This document shows, piece after piece, positions 18,721 to 27,293 of a stretch of DNA of 64,000 bases (positions within the stretch are counted from its first letter, which is position 1; every line of letters begins with the position of its first letter). The notes under the pieces were generated by a model. That model worked only from the letters and a program-made list of their open reading frames with translations. It searched no databases and was not told the DNA's origin. Source of the DNA: Micromonospora cathayae (lineage in GTDB: Bacteria > Actinomycetota > Actinomycetes > Mycobacteriales > Micromonosporaceae); assembly GCF_028993575.1 (NCBI RefSeq), contig NZ_CP118615.1, positions 3,348,001 to 3,412,000 of the forward strand. Direction: 5' to 3'. Both the position numbers and the translations under genes were made by a program.

Positions 18721-20211
18721 GTGGCCGCGGTCAAAGAGGTTCTGCGTCGACCCCTGGGACACTTCACCGAACGGAGCCTCGCCGGCCTCGCGCTGGTGCT
18801 CGGTGCCGGGGTCGGCTTCGGGATACTGCTGGTGCTGGTCCGCAGCCAGTGGGGGCCGCTCTACGACGTCGACCACGGCATCGCCGCCTGGCTCAACGCC
18901 CAGGTCTCGCCGCACGGGCCGCTGGTCACCGTACTCAACGCGATCACCGACCTCGGTGGCCTGGCCGTCATCGGCTGGCTGGTCTCGGTCGGGGTGGTCG
19001 GCCTGCTGATCCGCAAGCAGGGCCGGCTCGCGGTCTACCTGCTGGTCACCGGGGCCGGCGCGCTGATCCTCGACCCGACGCTCAAGGCGCTGGTCGACCG
19101 GCTGCGCCCCGAGGTCGAGGTGCCGATCGGCAGTTACTCCGGGGAGAGCTTCCCCAGCGGCCACGCGCTCGGCTCCATGGTCGCGTACGGGGCGCTGCTG
19201 CTGGTGTTCCTGCCCGCCATGCGGCCCCGGTGGCGCAAGGCGGCGATCGCGGTGACCGCCACCATCGTGTTCCTGATCGGACTCACCCGGGTCGCGCTCG
19301 GCGTGCACTTCGTCTCCGACGTGCTCGGGGCCTGGCTGCTCGGCGCGGCCTGGCTCGGCGTCACCGCGTACGCCTTCCGGCTCTGGCGGCTGGAGCGGGG
19401 CCGGCCGGCCGTACCGCTGGGGGAGGGCCTGGAACCGGAGGCCGCGCACGACGTGGCGCCCGCGCCCGACGAGGAGAAACTGATCCCGCACGCCCGCGCC
19501 GGCGTGGCCGAGTTGATCATCGGCTGGGTGCTGATCCTCGGCCTGCTCTACGGCTTCGGCAGCTACGTGAGCTACCACGCCCAGGGCACCTTCTTCGCCA
19601 CCCTGGACACCGCCGTGCCGAACTGGTTCGACACGCACCGCACCCCGGGGCGCGACGACTTCAGCTACTGGTGGAGCAAGGTCGGCGACACCCACGCCAT
19701 CCTGCTGATCTCGCTGGTCTTCTGCCCGATCGTGCTGGCGGTCTGGCGGCGCTGGCGGCCGGTGCTGTTCGTGGCGCTGACCATGTTCGGCGAGCTGAGC
19801 CTCTTCCTGGCCAGCGCGGCGGCCGTGGACCGGCCGCGTCCGCCGATCGAGAACCTGGACGGCCCGATGCCGACCTCGTCGTTCCCGTCCGGCCACATCG
19901 CCGCCACGCTCTGCCTCTGGACCGCCATCGCGATCATCGTGTTCCCGCGCACCGACCGCTGGTGGCGCTGGGTGTTCGTGGCCCTGGCGGTGATCATGCC
20001 GGTCGGGGTGGCGGTCTCCCGGATGTACCGGGGCATGCACCACCCGACCGACTTCATGGGCGCGATCCTGCTCACCGCCTGCTGGATCGGCCTGCTCTAC
20101 TGGGTGCTGCGCCCCAACGCCGACGTGGCGGAGGGCAACCGGCCGGCCATCGAGTCGGAGGACGTCGACACCCTCGACGACGAACTGGTCAAGGCGGGTC
20201 GGGTCGACTGA
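18721..20211 (+). CDS. Membrane protein with two PAP2 phosphatase domains
   Basis: The 496-residue protein begins at GTG 18721 with ribosome site GGGAGG. It repeats the PAP2 architecture twice (about 30-215 and 262-470). Domain one keeps all three motifs: K122..RLRP130, PSGH145-148 and R190-x5-H196. Domain two has RPRP about 371-374 without the lysine of motif one, PSGH389-392 and SR434-x5-H440. PAP2 enzymes dephosphorylate phosphatidate, undecaprenyl-PP or similar lipids at the outer membrane face. Two fused domains are unusual; the second may be weaker. It ends with a charged tail. It follows YihY after 78 bp. Confidence 0.9.
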   Translation: MAAVKEVLRRPLGHFTERSLAGLALVLGAGVGFGILLVLVRSQWGPLYDVDHGIAAWLNAQVSPHGPLVTVLNAITDLGGLAVIGWLVSVGVVGLLIRKQGRLAVYLLVTGAGALILDPTLKALVDRLRPEVEVPIGSYSGESFPSGHALGSMVAYGALLLVFLPAMRPRWRKAAIAVTATIVFLIGLTRVALGVHFVSDVLGAWLLGAAWLGVTAYAFRLWRLERGRPAVPLGEGLEPEAAHDVAPAPDEEKLIPHARAGVAELIIGWVLILGLLYGFGSYVSYHAQGTFFATLDTAVPNWFDTHRTPGRDDFSYWWSKVGDTHAILLISLVFCPIVLAVWRRWRPVLFVALTMFGELSLFLASAAAVDRPRPPIENLDGPMPTSSFPSGHIAATLCLWTAIAIIVFPRTDRWWRWVFVALAVIMPVGVAVSRMYRGMHHPTDFMGAILLTACWIGLLYWVLRPNADVAEGNRPAIESEDVDTLDDELVKAGRVD

Positions 20212-20215
20212 CCGG

Positions 20216-20266
20216 GGCACCGACGCCGGCCTGGCACCGACGCCGGCCTGGCACCGACGCCGACCT
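20216..20266 (+). repeat. Three tandem 17-bp repeats
   Basis: Three head-to-tail copies of GGCACCGACGCCGGCCT (20216-20232, 20233-20249, 20250-20266; the last has one change, GACCT) fill almost the whole gap between the PAP2 stop and the next gene. This looks like a small slippage expansion. Confidence 0.8.
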
Positions 20267-20279
20267 GGGAGACGTGGCG

Positions 20280-21077
20280 ATGCTGCGGGTGGTGACCTGG
20301 AACATCCGTACCGGCGGTCGGGACCGTGCCGGCCCCGACCGCTGGGACCGGCTGGTCCGGGTCGTCGTCGCGCAGCGGCCCGACGTGCTCGCCCTCCAGG
20401 AACTGCGCGGCTTCGACGACGGCGGGGTGGCGGACCGGTTCGCCGGGGCGGTGGGCCTGCGGGCGTACCTGGCCCGGTCCTGCTTCGGGCAGCCGGTGGC
20501 GGTACTGGTCCGGCCAGAATGGCGGGTGCTCGCCGCCGGCCCGGTACGCCGTCCGTTCCACCACGGCGCGCAGCGGGTCACCCTGGCCACCGCCGCCGGG
20601 CCGCTGACCGTGCTCAGCACCCACCTCGACCCGTACCGGGGCTGGCGACGACGGATCGAGGCTGGCTGGCTGGCCGCCGCCGTACGACGGTCCCCGGGCA
20701 CGCTGGCCCTGCTGGGCGGGGACCTGAACACCCTCGAACCGGACGTCGACCACACCGCCCGGATCGCCCGGCTGCCGGCGGCGTACCGGCGGCGGCACCT
20801 GCGCCGCGACGGCCGGGCGGAGACCCGGGCGGTGGCCCGGCTGTACCGGGCCGGTCTGGTCGACCTGTTCGGCCGGGCCGGCACCGGCCCGCCCGAGACC
20901 GCACCGACCCGGCACGGCGGCGGCGTCGAGTTCTCCGGGATGCGGCTGGACTACCTGCTCGGCACCACCGCGCTGGCCGGGCTGGCTCGGGACTGCCGGG
21001 TGGTACGCGGCGGCGACACCGAGTACGCCTCGGACCACTACCCGGTCGCCGTCGACCTCGACCTCACCCCGGCCTGA
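20280..21077 (+). CDS. Endonuclease/exonuclease/phosphatase-family hydrolase
   Basis: The 265-residue protein starts MLRVVTWNIRTGG at ATG 20280, with GGGAGA upstream. It has the EEP fold blocks: TWNIR, VLALQEL (metal glutamate), VLSTHLD, LGGDLNTLEPD and the C-terminal YASDHYPVAVDLDL (SDH with catalytic histidine). EEP proteins hydrolyse phosphodiesters in DNA, inositol phosphates or sphingolipids. Beside a PAP2 and a lipid-kinase-like gene, a lipid-head-group phosphodiesterase is plausible, but sequence alone does not decide. It is cytosolic by appearance, with no signal peptide. Confidence 0.85.
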   Translation: MLRVVTWNIRTGGRDRAGPDRWDRLVRVVVAQRPDVLALQELRGFDDGGVADRFAGAVGLRAYLARSCFGQPVAVLVRPEWRVLAAGPVRRPFHHGAQRVTLATAAGPLTVLSTHLDPYRGWRRRIEAGWLAAAVRRSPGTLALLGGDLNTLEPDVDHTARIARLPAAYRRRHLRRDGRAETRAVARLYRAGLVDLFGRAGTGPPETAPTRHGGGVEFSGMRLDYLLGTTALAGLARDCRVVRGGDTEYASDHYPVAVDLDLTPA

Positions 21078-21092
21078 GAGCCGCCGACCGGG

Positions 21093-21611
21093 CTACGCCG
21101 CCAGCAGATCGCTGAGCGCCGACAGGTGCTGCACCCGGTGGCGGTGCTTCCGTGCCTGCAGGATCAGGTTGGCGACGACAAGGGCCGGGTCCGCGTCCGG
21201 CACGTCGATGTCGAGATGGTGGCGGATCCACGGAGCCACCTCGCTCCAGCGGTAGAACAGCGTCCCCTCGCGGGACGGGTTGACCGGGGGCGGAAAGCCG
21301 CCGGGCCCGCGGGTGCCCGAAGCATAGCGGCGGATCGACTCCCTGCTCTGGCCGATCCGGTCCGCGATGTCGGCGAGGGTCAGCAGGTCCTGATCCAGCA
21401 CGCGGGTGACCCCGAGACCCGCCGCCTCCAGGGAGCGCACGGCGGAGGCGATGGCGTCCGCCATCGTGGGTGCCTCCCGATCGAACTCGACGACTGCGAG
21501 GCTGTCCTCCATGCCGAAGGCGCCATCGTCGCAGCCCGCAGCCTGCAGCGTGGCTAGCTCGTCATCGGTGGGTTGCCGATCGAGCACGAGCGTGAAGACG
21601 TGGGATGTCAC
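21093..21611 (-). CDS. HTH DNA-binding protein, probable antitoxin-like partner
   Basis: The 172-residue protein starts at GTG 21611, preceded by AAGGAGGGG at good spacing. Residues about 65-120 form an HTH of the MerR/AlpA kind: LLTLADIADRIGQSRESIRRY followed by a wing-like PPPVNPSREGTLFYRWSEV. The N-terminal 60 residues (VFTLVLDRQPTDDEL) look like a separate small domain. Directly upstream on the same strand, 43 bp away, is the frameshifted small gene at 21655-21871. The order small basic protein then HTH protein fits a toxin-antitoxin-like module whose first gene has decayed. That pairing is inference. Confidence 0.78.
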   Translation of the reverse strand: MTSHVFTLVLDRQPTDDELATLQAAGCDDGAFGMEDSLAVVEFDREAPTMADAIASAVRSLEAAGLGVTRVLDQDLLTLADIADRIGQSRESIRRYASGTRGPGGFPPPVNPSREGTLFYRWSEVAPWIRHHLDIDVPDADPALVVANLILQARKHRHRVQHLSALSDLLAA

Positions 21612-21654
21612 CGGCCTGCCCCTCCTTGCCGGAGTCTCTGCGACCCCTGGACAC

Positions 21655-21871
21655 CTAATGCTTGTGGCCACTGACGAAACGGTCGATCTGCTTCGCGTGG
21701 GTGCCCGGGTCGCGCGGCGTGGACCAGATGTCCCGTGTCGAACCGCACGAACCACATCGAAGCTCACCCCAGCGGTGACCGCGGTGGACGACTTCCAGGA
21801 AGAAGCCGTTCTACTGCTCGGCGCAGGGCGTCGGCGATCTCCTTCTTCGGGTGCCGACCCCGGCTCACCAT
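21655..21871 (-). pseudogene. Frameshifted small HicA-like toxin gene
   Basis: Reading from ATG 21871 gives MVSRGRHPKKEIADALRRAVE, then the frame runs into nonsense and stops near 21764. Dropping one base around 21805-21812 restores a continuous second half: GFFLEVVHRGHRWGELRC, then CGSTRDIWSTPRDPGTHAKQ and IDRFVSGHKH, stop at 21655. The restored product is about 71 residues, basic, with H/W/C-rich blocks resembling small HicA-like RNA-binding toxins of actinomycetes. A single inserted base explains everything. It could be real decay or a sequencing error. The intact HTH gene follows. Confidence 0.65.
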
Positions 21872-22073
21872 CTCGCATTCCCCACGCCGGCATCCCTCGA
21901 CCTCGCCGTCGGGCCTCCGTTGGCCCCGGAGGCTGAACGGCTCAGCCGGGGATGTGGGCACGGACTGGCGGTGATGAGGTAGCACGCACGCAGGTATCAC
22001 GAGTGGTGCAATAGTGCACCGCCCCTGGCATTGGGTCAGGCGGTTCGTCCGGTTGTCAGCCTTCGCCGACCGG

Positions 22074-22193
22074 TCAGAGCACGACGTTGACCAGGACGGT
22101 CAGCAGGATCGAGGCGAGCACCGAGAAGAGGATCATCAGCAGGCAGCCGAGGCCGCCCCCGAGCGGCCGGATCTCCGTGTTACCGATTCGCAT
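22074..22193 (-). CDS. 39-residue single-helix membrane protein
   Basis: ATG 22193 opens a 39-codon frame: MRIGNTEIRPLGGGLGC followed by one hydrophobic helix, LLMILFSVLASILLTVLVNVVL, to the stop. The start lies 14 bp inside the end of the alpha/beta-hydrolase gene, suggesting translational coupling. Third positions are G/C-biased as in neighbours. Function is unknown; small helix proteins of this kind often bind a membrane partner. Confidence 0.6.
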   Translation of the reverse strand: MRIGNTEIRPLGGGLGCLLMILFSVLASILLTVLVNVVL

Positions 22194-23091
22194 GGGTCAC
22201 CTGTTCCGGTTCAGGGGAGGGCAGCCGGGAGAGGAACGTCCGTACCGCCTCGGCCACCTGGGCCGGCGCGGTGGTGGCGACGTTGTGCGCGGCCCCGGGC
22301 ACGGTCACCGAACGCGCCGCCGGGACCAGCCGGCCGACCGTGTCCCGCCACGGTCGCGGCACGATCGGGTCCCGCTCCCCGGTCACCACCAGGGTAGGGA
22401 CCTCCACCCGGGCCAGGTCGGACTCGACCGCGTGACGTACCGAGTGGGTCAGCGTGGCGTGCACCCGGTGCGGCCCGGCGTCGAGGACGTCGCGGAGCAG
22501 GATCGGGGCCTGGAGTTTCGCCTCCCGGGTGGTGTCGACCAGGAACCGGCCGACCTGCCCCCACCGGGACCGGGCCGTCGGGTCACTGGTCGTCCCGGCC
22601 AGCACCAGGGCGCGCACCGCGTCCGGGTGCCGGGCGGCCAGCGCCGCCGCCACCTCCGCGCCGAACGAATGGCCCAGCACGCAGACCGGGCCGAGCCGGT
22701 ACGCCGCCAGCCAGGCGGCCAGATGTCCGGCGTGCCGTACCGCGTCGTACGGCTGCGGCGGCGGGCCGCTCAACCCGAAGCCGGGCAGGTCCGGCACGTA
22801 CACCGGATGGGTGTCGGCCAGCGCCACCGCCAGCGGGGTGAGGTACCGGTGCGACACGGCCAGGCCGTGCAGCAGCAGGACCGGGAGACGCCCGTCGACT
22901 GCGGCGGCGGACCGGCGGCAGTGCGTCCGGATTCCGTCCACCAGCCGCCACTCGCTGGTCAGCCCGGCGGCCGGGCGTGGCGCGGCCAGCGCCAGCCGCA
23001 ACTCGGCCGGGCCGAACCGACCCGGGGCGGACGGTTCGGCGGGCCCGCCTCTGCCTGTCGAGAGGCGGCACCACCACGGCCGCGCCGTCAC
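22180..23091 (-). CDS. Alpha/beta-hydrolase
   Basis: The 303-residue protein has an alpha/beta-hydrolase core: VLLLHGLAVSHRY (oxyanion HG), the nucleophile elbow LGHSFGAEVAAAL (serine), acid in VVTGERDPIVP and catalytic histidine in PGAAHNVATT. The start is taken as GTG 23091, 10 bp past the stop of the LLM oxidoreductase, so the two form an operon with the small membrane protein. A later start near residue 45 is possible because the first 40 residues look less conserved. The substrate is unknown (ester or C-C hydrolase). Confidence 0.85.
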   Translation of the reverse strand: MTARPWWCRLSTGRGGPAEPSAPGRFGPAELRLALAAPRPAAGLTSEWRLVDGIRTHCRRSAAAVDGRLPVLLLHGLAVSHRYLTPLAVALADTHPVYVPDLPGFGLSGPPPQPYDAVRHAGHLAAWLAAYRLGPVCVLGHSFGAEVAAALAARHPDAVRALVLAGTTSDPTARSRWGQVGRFLVDTTREAKLQAPILLRDVLDAGPHRVHATLTHSVRHAVESDLARVEVPTLVVTGERDPIVPRPWRDTVGRLVPAARSVTVPGAAHNVATTAPAQVAEAVRTFLSRLPSPEPEQVTHANR

Positions 23092-23101
23092 CTCCGCGTC
23101 C

Positions 23102-24064
23102 TCACAGCTGGCGCAGCCGGGGGAGCAGCTCCTCCCGGGCCCAGTCTAGGAACATCGGCTGGCTGCCCCCACCGACCTGCACGATCGCCACGTGGCTGAA
23201 GCCGGCGTCGACGAACTTCTTGAACGCGGCCACGTGCCGGTCGACGTCCGGGCCGCAGGAGATGCCCTCCGCCACGTCGTCCTCCCGGACGTACTGGCTG
23301 GCCGCCTCGAACGAGTCCGGGCCGGGCAGTTCGGCGTTCACCTTCCAGCCGAGGCCGAACCAGCGGAACTGGTCGTGCACGATCTTGCGGCACTCCGCCT
23401 CGTCGGGGCCGTAGCAGATCGCCACCTGCCCGTAGCGGGGCTGGCCCGCGCCGCCGGCGTCGTCGTACATCTCGATGATGTGCCGGTCCGGCTCGGTGGC
23501 GATGATGCCGTTGCCGTACTCGGCGGCGAGGGTGGCCGACTGCCGGCCCGAGGCGGCGATCGCCATCCGGACCGGCCGGTCCGGCCGGTCCCACACGTAC
23601 GCGTCGGGCACGTCGTAGTGGTTGCCGGAGAAGGTCAGCGTCTCCCCGTTGAGCAGCGGCCGGATGATCTGCACCGCCTCCTCGAACATCTCGTGCCGCT
23701 GCTGCACGTGCGGCCAGCCGCCGACCACGTGCTCGTTGAGGTTCTCCCCGGCGCCCAGACCGAGGGTGAACCGGCCGTCGGAGAGGACGCCGATGGTGCT
23801 GGCCTTCTGCGCCACCACCGCCGGGTGGTACCGCCGGATCGGGCAGGTCACGAAGGACATCAGCTCCGCCCGGCTGGTGGCGTGCGCGACCGCGCCGAGC
23901 ACCGACCAGGCGTACGGCGAGTGGCCCTGCGACTCCAGCCACGGGTAGTAGTGGTCGGAGATGACGAGCTGGTCGAAGCCGGCTGCCTCCGCGCGTACCG
24001 CGTAGTCGACCAGTTCCTTGGGACCGGCCTGCTCGCACATCAGGGTGTAGCCGACGTTGACCAT
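23102..24064 (-). CDS. F420-dependent LLM-class oxidoreductase
   Basis: The 320-residue protein starts MVNVGYTLMCEQAGPKELVDYA. It has the luciferase-like barrel of F420-dependent glucose-6-phosphate dehydrogenase relatives: FDQLVISDHYYPWLE, FTLGLGAGENLNEHVVG and VRMAIAASGRQSATLAAEYG. This corresponds to the subfamily usually labelled TIGR03557. It uses the deazaflavin F420, abundant in actinomycetes. The substrate is not known. It is first in a likely operon with the alpha/beta-hydrolase, 10 bp apart. Confidence 0.88.
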   Translation of the reverse strand: MVNVGYTLMCEQAGPKELVDYAVRAEAAGFDQLVISDHYYPWLESQGHSPYAWSVLGAVAHATSRAELMSFVTCPIRRYHPAVVAQKASTIGVLSDGRFTLGLGAGENLNEHVVGGWPHVQQRHEMFEEAVQIIRPLLNGETLTFSGNHYDVPDAYVWDRPDRPVRMAIAASGRQSATLAAEYGNGIIATEPDRHIIEMYDDAGGAGQPRYGQVAICYGPDEAECRKIVHDQFRWFGLGWKVNAELPGPDSFEAASQYVREDDVAEGISCGPDVDRHVAAFKKFVDAGFSHVAIVQVGGGSQPMFLDWAREELLPRLRQL

Positions 24065-24312
24065 CACACGTCTCCTTCTTGTCCGCGCGGATCCTCCCGG
24101 AGTACCCCGTGTGACGCGGGCCAACCGTCGACCGATTCTCTTAACCGGTTCAGGTTGCCTCCGGAGGATCCATCGGCCTACGCTGATCGCACGATCGGCC
24201 CGCGCGCCGATCGCGCGTCGACCGGAGCCGGGCGGCGGCTGTCGGGCTACAGCCGTGCCAACCTGTCGCACCCTTCACCCCCTCGGGCCGGGGGTCACTC
24301 CTGAGGAAGGCC

Positions 24313-25683
24313 ATGAAGACACGACTCTCCGTCGTCGCCGCCACCCTGCTCACGTTCGTGGTCGGCCTGGTGGCGTTCGGCATGCAGCCGGCGCACGCCG
24401 CCGCCGGCTTCACCGTCGCCAACGGCAAGCTGTACGACGCCAACGGCAACGAGTTCGTCATGCGCGGGGTCAACCACGCGCACACCTGGTACACCCACCA
24501 GACCAGCTCGTTCGCCAACGTCAAGGCGCTCGGCGCGAACACCGTCCGGGTGGTGCTCTCCAGCGGGCAGCGCTGGACCAAGAACGACACCGCCGACGTC
24601 TCGAACGTCATCTCGCTGTGCAAGCAGAACAAGCTGATCTGCGTGCTGGAGGTGCACGACACCACCGGCTACGGCGAGCAGGCCGGCGCGGCCACCCTGG
24701 CGCAGGCGGTCGACTACTGGATCAGCGTCCAGAGCGCGCTGGCCGGCCAGGAGAAGTACGTCATCCTCAACATCGGCAACGAGCCGTACGGCAACCAGGG
24801 CTACGCCACCTGGGCGACCGACACGTCGAACGCCATCAAGCGGCTGCGTACCGCCGGCTTCGAACACACCATCATGGTGGACGCCCCGAACTGGGGTCAG
24901 GACTGGTCCTTCACCATGCGGGACAACGCCACCTCGGTCTTCGCCGCCGACCCGGCCCGGAACACCGTCTTCTCCATCCACATGTACGGCGTGTTCAACA
25001 CCGCCGCCAAGATCAGTGACTACCTGGGCCGGTTCCGTACCGCCGGGCTGCCCATCGTGGTCGGCGAGTTCGGCCACAACCACTCCGACGGCGACCCGGA
25101 CGAGGACGCCATCCTCTCCTACAGCCAGGCCAACGGCCTCGGCTGGCTGGGCTGGTCGTGGAGCGGCAACGGTGGCGGCGTCGAGTACCTCGACCTGGCC
25201 ATCAACTTCGACCCGGCCAACCTGAGCAGCTGGGGTCAGCGGCTCTTCAACGGCGCCAACGGCATCAGGCAGACCGCCCGCGAGGCCAGCGTGTACGGCG
25301 GCACCACGCCGACCACCCCACCCACCACGCCGCCGACCACCCCGCCGGTCACCACGCCCCCGCCGACCACCCCGCCGGCCGGCAAGAGCTGCGCGGCGAC
25401 GTACTCGATCGTCGGCTCCTGGCAGGGCGGCTTCCAGGGTGACGTCAAGGTGACCGCCGGCTCGGCCGCGATCAGCGGCTGGACGGTGACCTGGACGTTC
25501 ACCGGCGGCCAGACCGTCACCCAGTCCTGGAACGCCACGGTGACCAGCAGCGGCTCGTCGGTCACCGCGAAGAACGTCGGCTACAACGGCAACCTCGGTG
25601 CCGGGGCCAGCACCACCTTCGGCTTCATCGGCTCCGCGTCGGGCACCAACACCGCCCCGACGCTGACCTGCACCGCCGTCTGA
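24313..25683 (+). CDS. Secreted GH5 beta-mannanase-type glycosidase with CBM2
   Basis: The 456-residue precursor has a signal peptide (MKTRLSVVAATLLTFVVGLV, cleavage near PAHAA-AG at about 31) and a GH5 domain (about 32-325). It also has a Pro/Thr linker (about 330-357) and a CBM2 (about 358-456). The GH5 part shows FVMRGVNHAHTWY, acid/base E157 in LNIGNEPYG, SIHMYGVF and nucleophile E252 in VVGEFGHNH. These blocks fit subfamily GH5_8 endo-1,4-beta-mannanases; a cellulase role is less likely. It acts outside the cell on plant mannan. In the 248-bp upstream gap (24065-24312) I see only the short palindrome AACCGGTT near 24143. Confidence 0.92.
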   Translation: MKTRLSVVAATLLTFVVGLVAFGMQPAHAAAGFTVANGKLYDANGNEFVMRGVNHAHTWYTHQTSSFANVKALGANTVRVVLSSGQRWTKNDTADVSNVISLCKQNKLICVLEVHDTTGYGEQAGAATLAQAVDYWISVQSALAGQEKYVILNIGNEPYGNQGYATWATDTSNAIKRLRTAGFEHTIMVDAPNWGQDWSFTMRDNATSVFAADPARNTVFSIHMYGVFNTAAKISDYLGRFRTAGLPIVVGEFGHNHSDGDPDEDAILSYSQANGLGWLGWSWSGNGGGVEYLDLAINFDPANLSSWGQRLFNGANGIRQTAREASVYGGTTPTTPPTTPPTTPPVTTPPPTTPPAGKSCAATYSIVGSWQGGFQGDVKVTAGSAAISGWTVTWTFTGGQTVTQSWNATVTSSGSSVTAKNVGYNGNLGAGASTTFGFIGSASGTNTAPTLTCTAV

Positions 25684-25694
25684 CAGTTCGGTCC

Positions 25695-25733
25695 CACGAC
25701 GCCGGTCGGCCAGCACAGCCGACCGGCGTCGTG
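25695..25733 (+). terminator. Terminator after the mannanase
   Basis: Perfect 16-bp arms CACGACGCCGGTCGGC (25695-25710) and GCCGACCGGCGTCGTG (25718-25733) with a 7-base loop start 11 bp after the stop. CTTCTCC follows the stem. Confidence 0.85.
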
Positions 25734-25796
25734 CTTCTCCCTGGCGCGCCTCGGTCATCATCCACTGAGGACGTTCCGATCACTGGAGGAGCCGCC

Positions 25797-27293
25797 ATGG
25801 ACCGCTTCGACCCCGGTGCCCGCCCCACCCGGCTCGACAACCGGGATCTCGCCCGGGTCGCCGTCGTCGCCCAGTGCCTCGACAACCAGTGGGTGACCCA
25901 GGACCTGCTCACCGAGATGGTCACCCGACGCCGGTCGTTCCGGGACGTGGAGCGGCAACGCCAACGCGACGCCCGGGCCGAGTACCTACGCGCGATCCTC
26001 AACGCCGAACAGGTGGTCGTCAACCGGGCGTACTTCTTCAACAACCCGGTCGTCCACCGCGACTTCGTCGCCGACGGCCCGCAACGGGACGCGTTCCGCG
26101 CGCTGCTGGGCGAGTCCGTCATCGTCCCCTTCCTGCTGCGCGAACGCGACCCCAGCGAGGAACCGACGTTCGGTGTCGACCAGGCCGGCTGGAACGCGTG
26201 GCTGCGGGTCCTCGACGAGGTGGAGCAGGTCCGTTGCCTGCGGCTGTCCTGGCACGACGAGGAGAACGAGCGGCTCACCCAACGTCTCATGTACGCCGAG
26301 TTCCGCCGCTTCCTGCTCCAGTTGGTCGCCTTCGACCTGCCCCAGCTCGGGCGGGACCTGGGGCTGCCCGAAGCGGGCTGGCCGGTGCTCGGCGACCGGC
26401 TGCGTGACGTCACCCAGTGGGCGGCCGGGTCCGACGAGGTCACCCGCAACACCTTCTACCAGCGTTTCCTGGTGGAACCCGGCAGCAACCCGGCAGCGGG
26501 CCTGTTCCGTGCCGAGCCGCTGGTCGCCGAGCTCAAGCAACTGGTCGACCTGCGCTACAACACCACCCTCCCGGACGCCGTGGACGGGTACGCGCTCACC
26601 CCGACCGACTCGCTGCGCCGGACCGCGATGCAGGAGTACCGCCGGGAACGCGCGCCCGAGCACGACCTGGACGACCTGCTGGGGCTGGTCCGGACGCTCC
26701 GGCCACAGGTCTTCGACCTGGCCCAGCTGCCGCTCCGGCTCGACCTCACCGGACTGGAACTGCACCACGTCCGCCAGGCCCGGCGGACCGACGAGTGGCG
26801 CGCCTACGTGGTGGCCCTCCAGGGGCTGCTCGACGACCCGTTCGACTTCGTCGACCGGTCCCAGCGGGTGTACGACCGGTACGTCGCCCTGGCCCGGCGG
26901 CTGGCCGAGCTGGTCGGAACCCGGCGGGCGGCCCGGATGGACGTCTGGGATCCGACCATCCGGGTCAGCGTCGAGGTGCTGGGAGCTGTCGTCTCGGTGG
27001 TCTTCGACGGTGACCCGAGGATCGAACTGGTCGGCGAGGTGGCGACCGAGGTGGTCGCCCGGGGAGCGACCGCCGTGGTCCGGTTCGCCGTGGTCGGCCG
27101 GGACGAGCGGCGGGCCGCACGTGAGCTGAGCACCGGCATCGACGTCATGCGGGTACAACTGCACCGGGCCGGCGAGGATTGGCGGGAGCTGGTCCGGCGG
27201 TTCCAGGAGTTGGGTTTCCCGATCACCGCCGGGACCGGCCGGGACGACGAGCCGAACATCGACCGACCGCAGGGAGAAGACGGTGACCAGTAA
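25797..27293 (+). CDS. Uncharacterised 498-residue protein upstream of Nudix hydrolase
   Basis: ATG 25797 is preceded by GGAGGAG, which fixes the start. The product is soluble, rich in R/D/E/L and mostly helical by composition, with no signal or membrane segment. The N-terminus contains repeated short helices (LARVAVVAQCLDNQWVTQDLL). About residue 90-130 there is AFRALLGESVIVPFLLRERDPS, and about residue 380-450 a beta-rich segment VSVVFDGDPRIELVGEVATEV. I do not recognise the family. The last 11 bp overlap the Nudix gene start, so the two are coupled and likely act together. Confidence 0.75.
   Translation: MDRFDPGARPTRLDNRDLARVAVVAQCLDNQWVTQDLLTEMVTRRRSFRDVERQRQRDARAEYLRAILNAEQVVVNRAYFFNNPVVHRDFVADGPQRDAFRALLGESVIVPFLLRERDPSEEPTFGVDQAGWNAWLRVLDEVEQVRCLRLSWHDEENERLTQRLMYAEFRRFLLQLVAFDLPQLGRDLGLPEAGWPVLGDRLRDVTQWAAGSDEVTRNTFYQRFLVEPGSNPAAGLFRAEPLVAELKQLVDLRYNTTLPDAVDGYALTPTDSLRRTAMQEYRRERAPEHDLDDLLGLVRTLRPQVFDLAQLPLRLDLTGLELHHVRQARRTDEWRAYVVALQGLLDDPFDFVDRSQRVYDRYVALARRLAELVGTRRAARMDVWDPTIRVSVEVLGAVVSVVFDGDPRIELVGEVATEVVARGATAVVRFAVVGRDERRAARELSTGIDVMRVQLHRAGEDWRELVRRFQELGFPITAGTGRDDEPNIDRPQGEDGDQ

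Noticed and set aside
20216..20266. CRISPR-like array
   Set aside because: The repeats are directly tandem with no spacers, and there are no cas genes; no CRISPR array is seen anywhere in the window.
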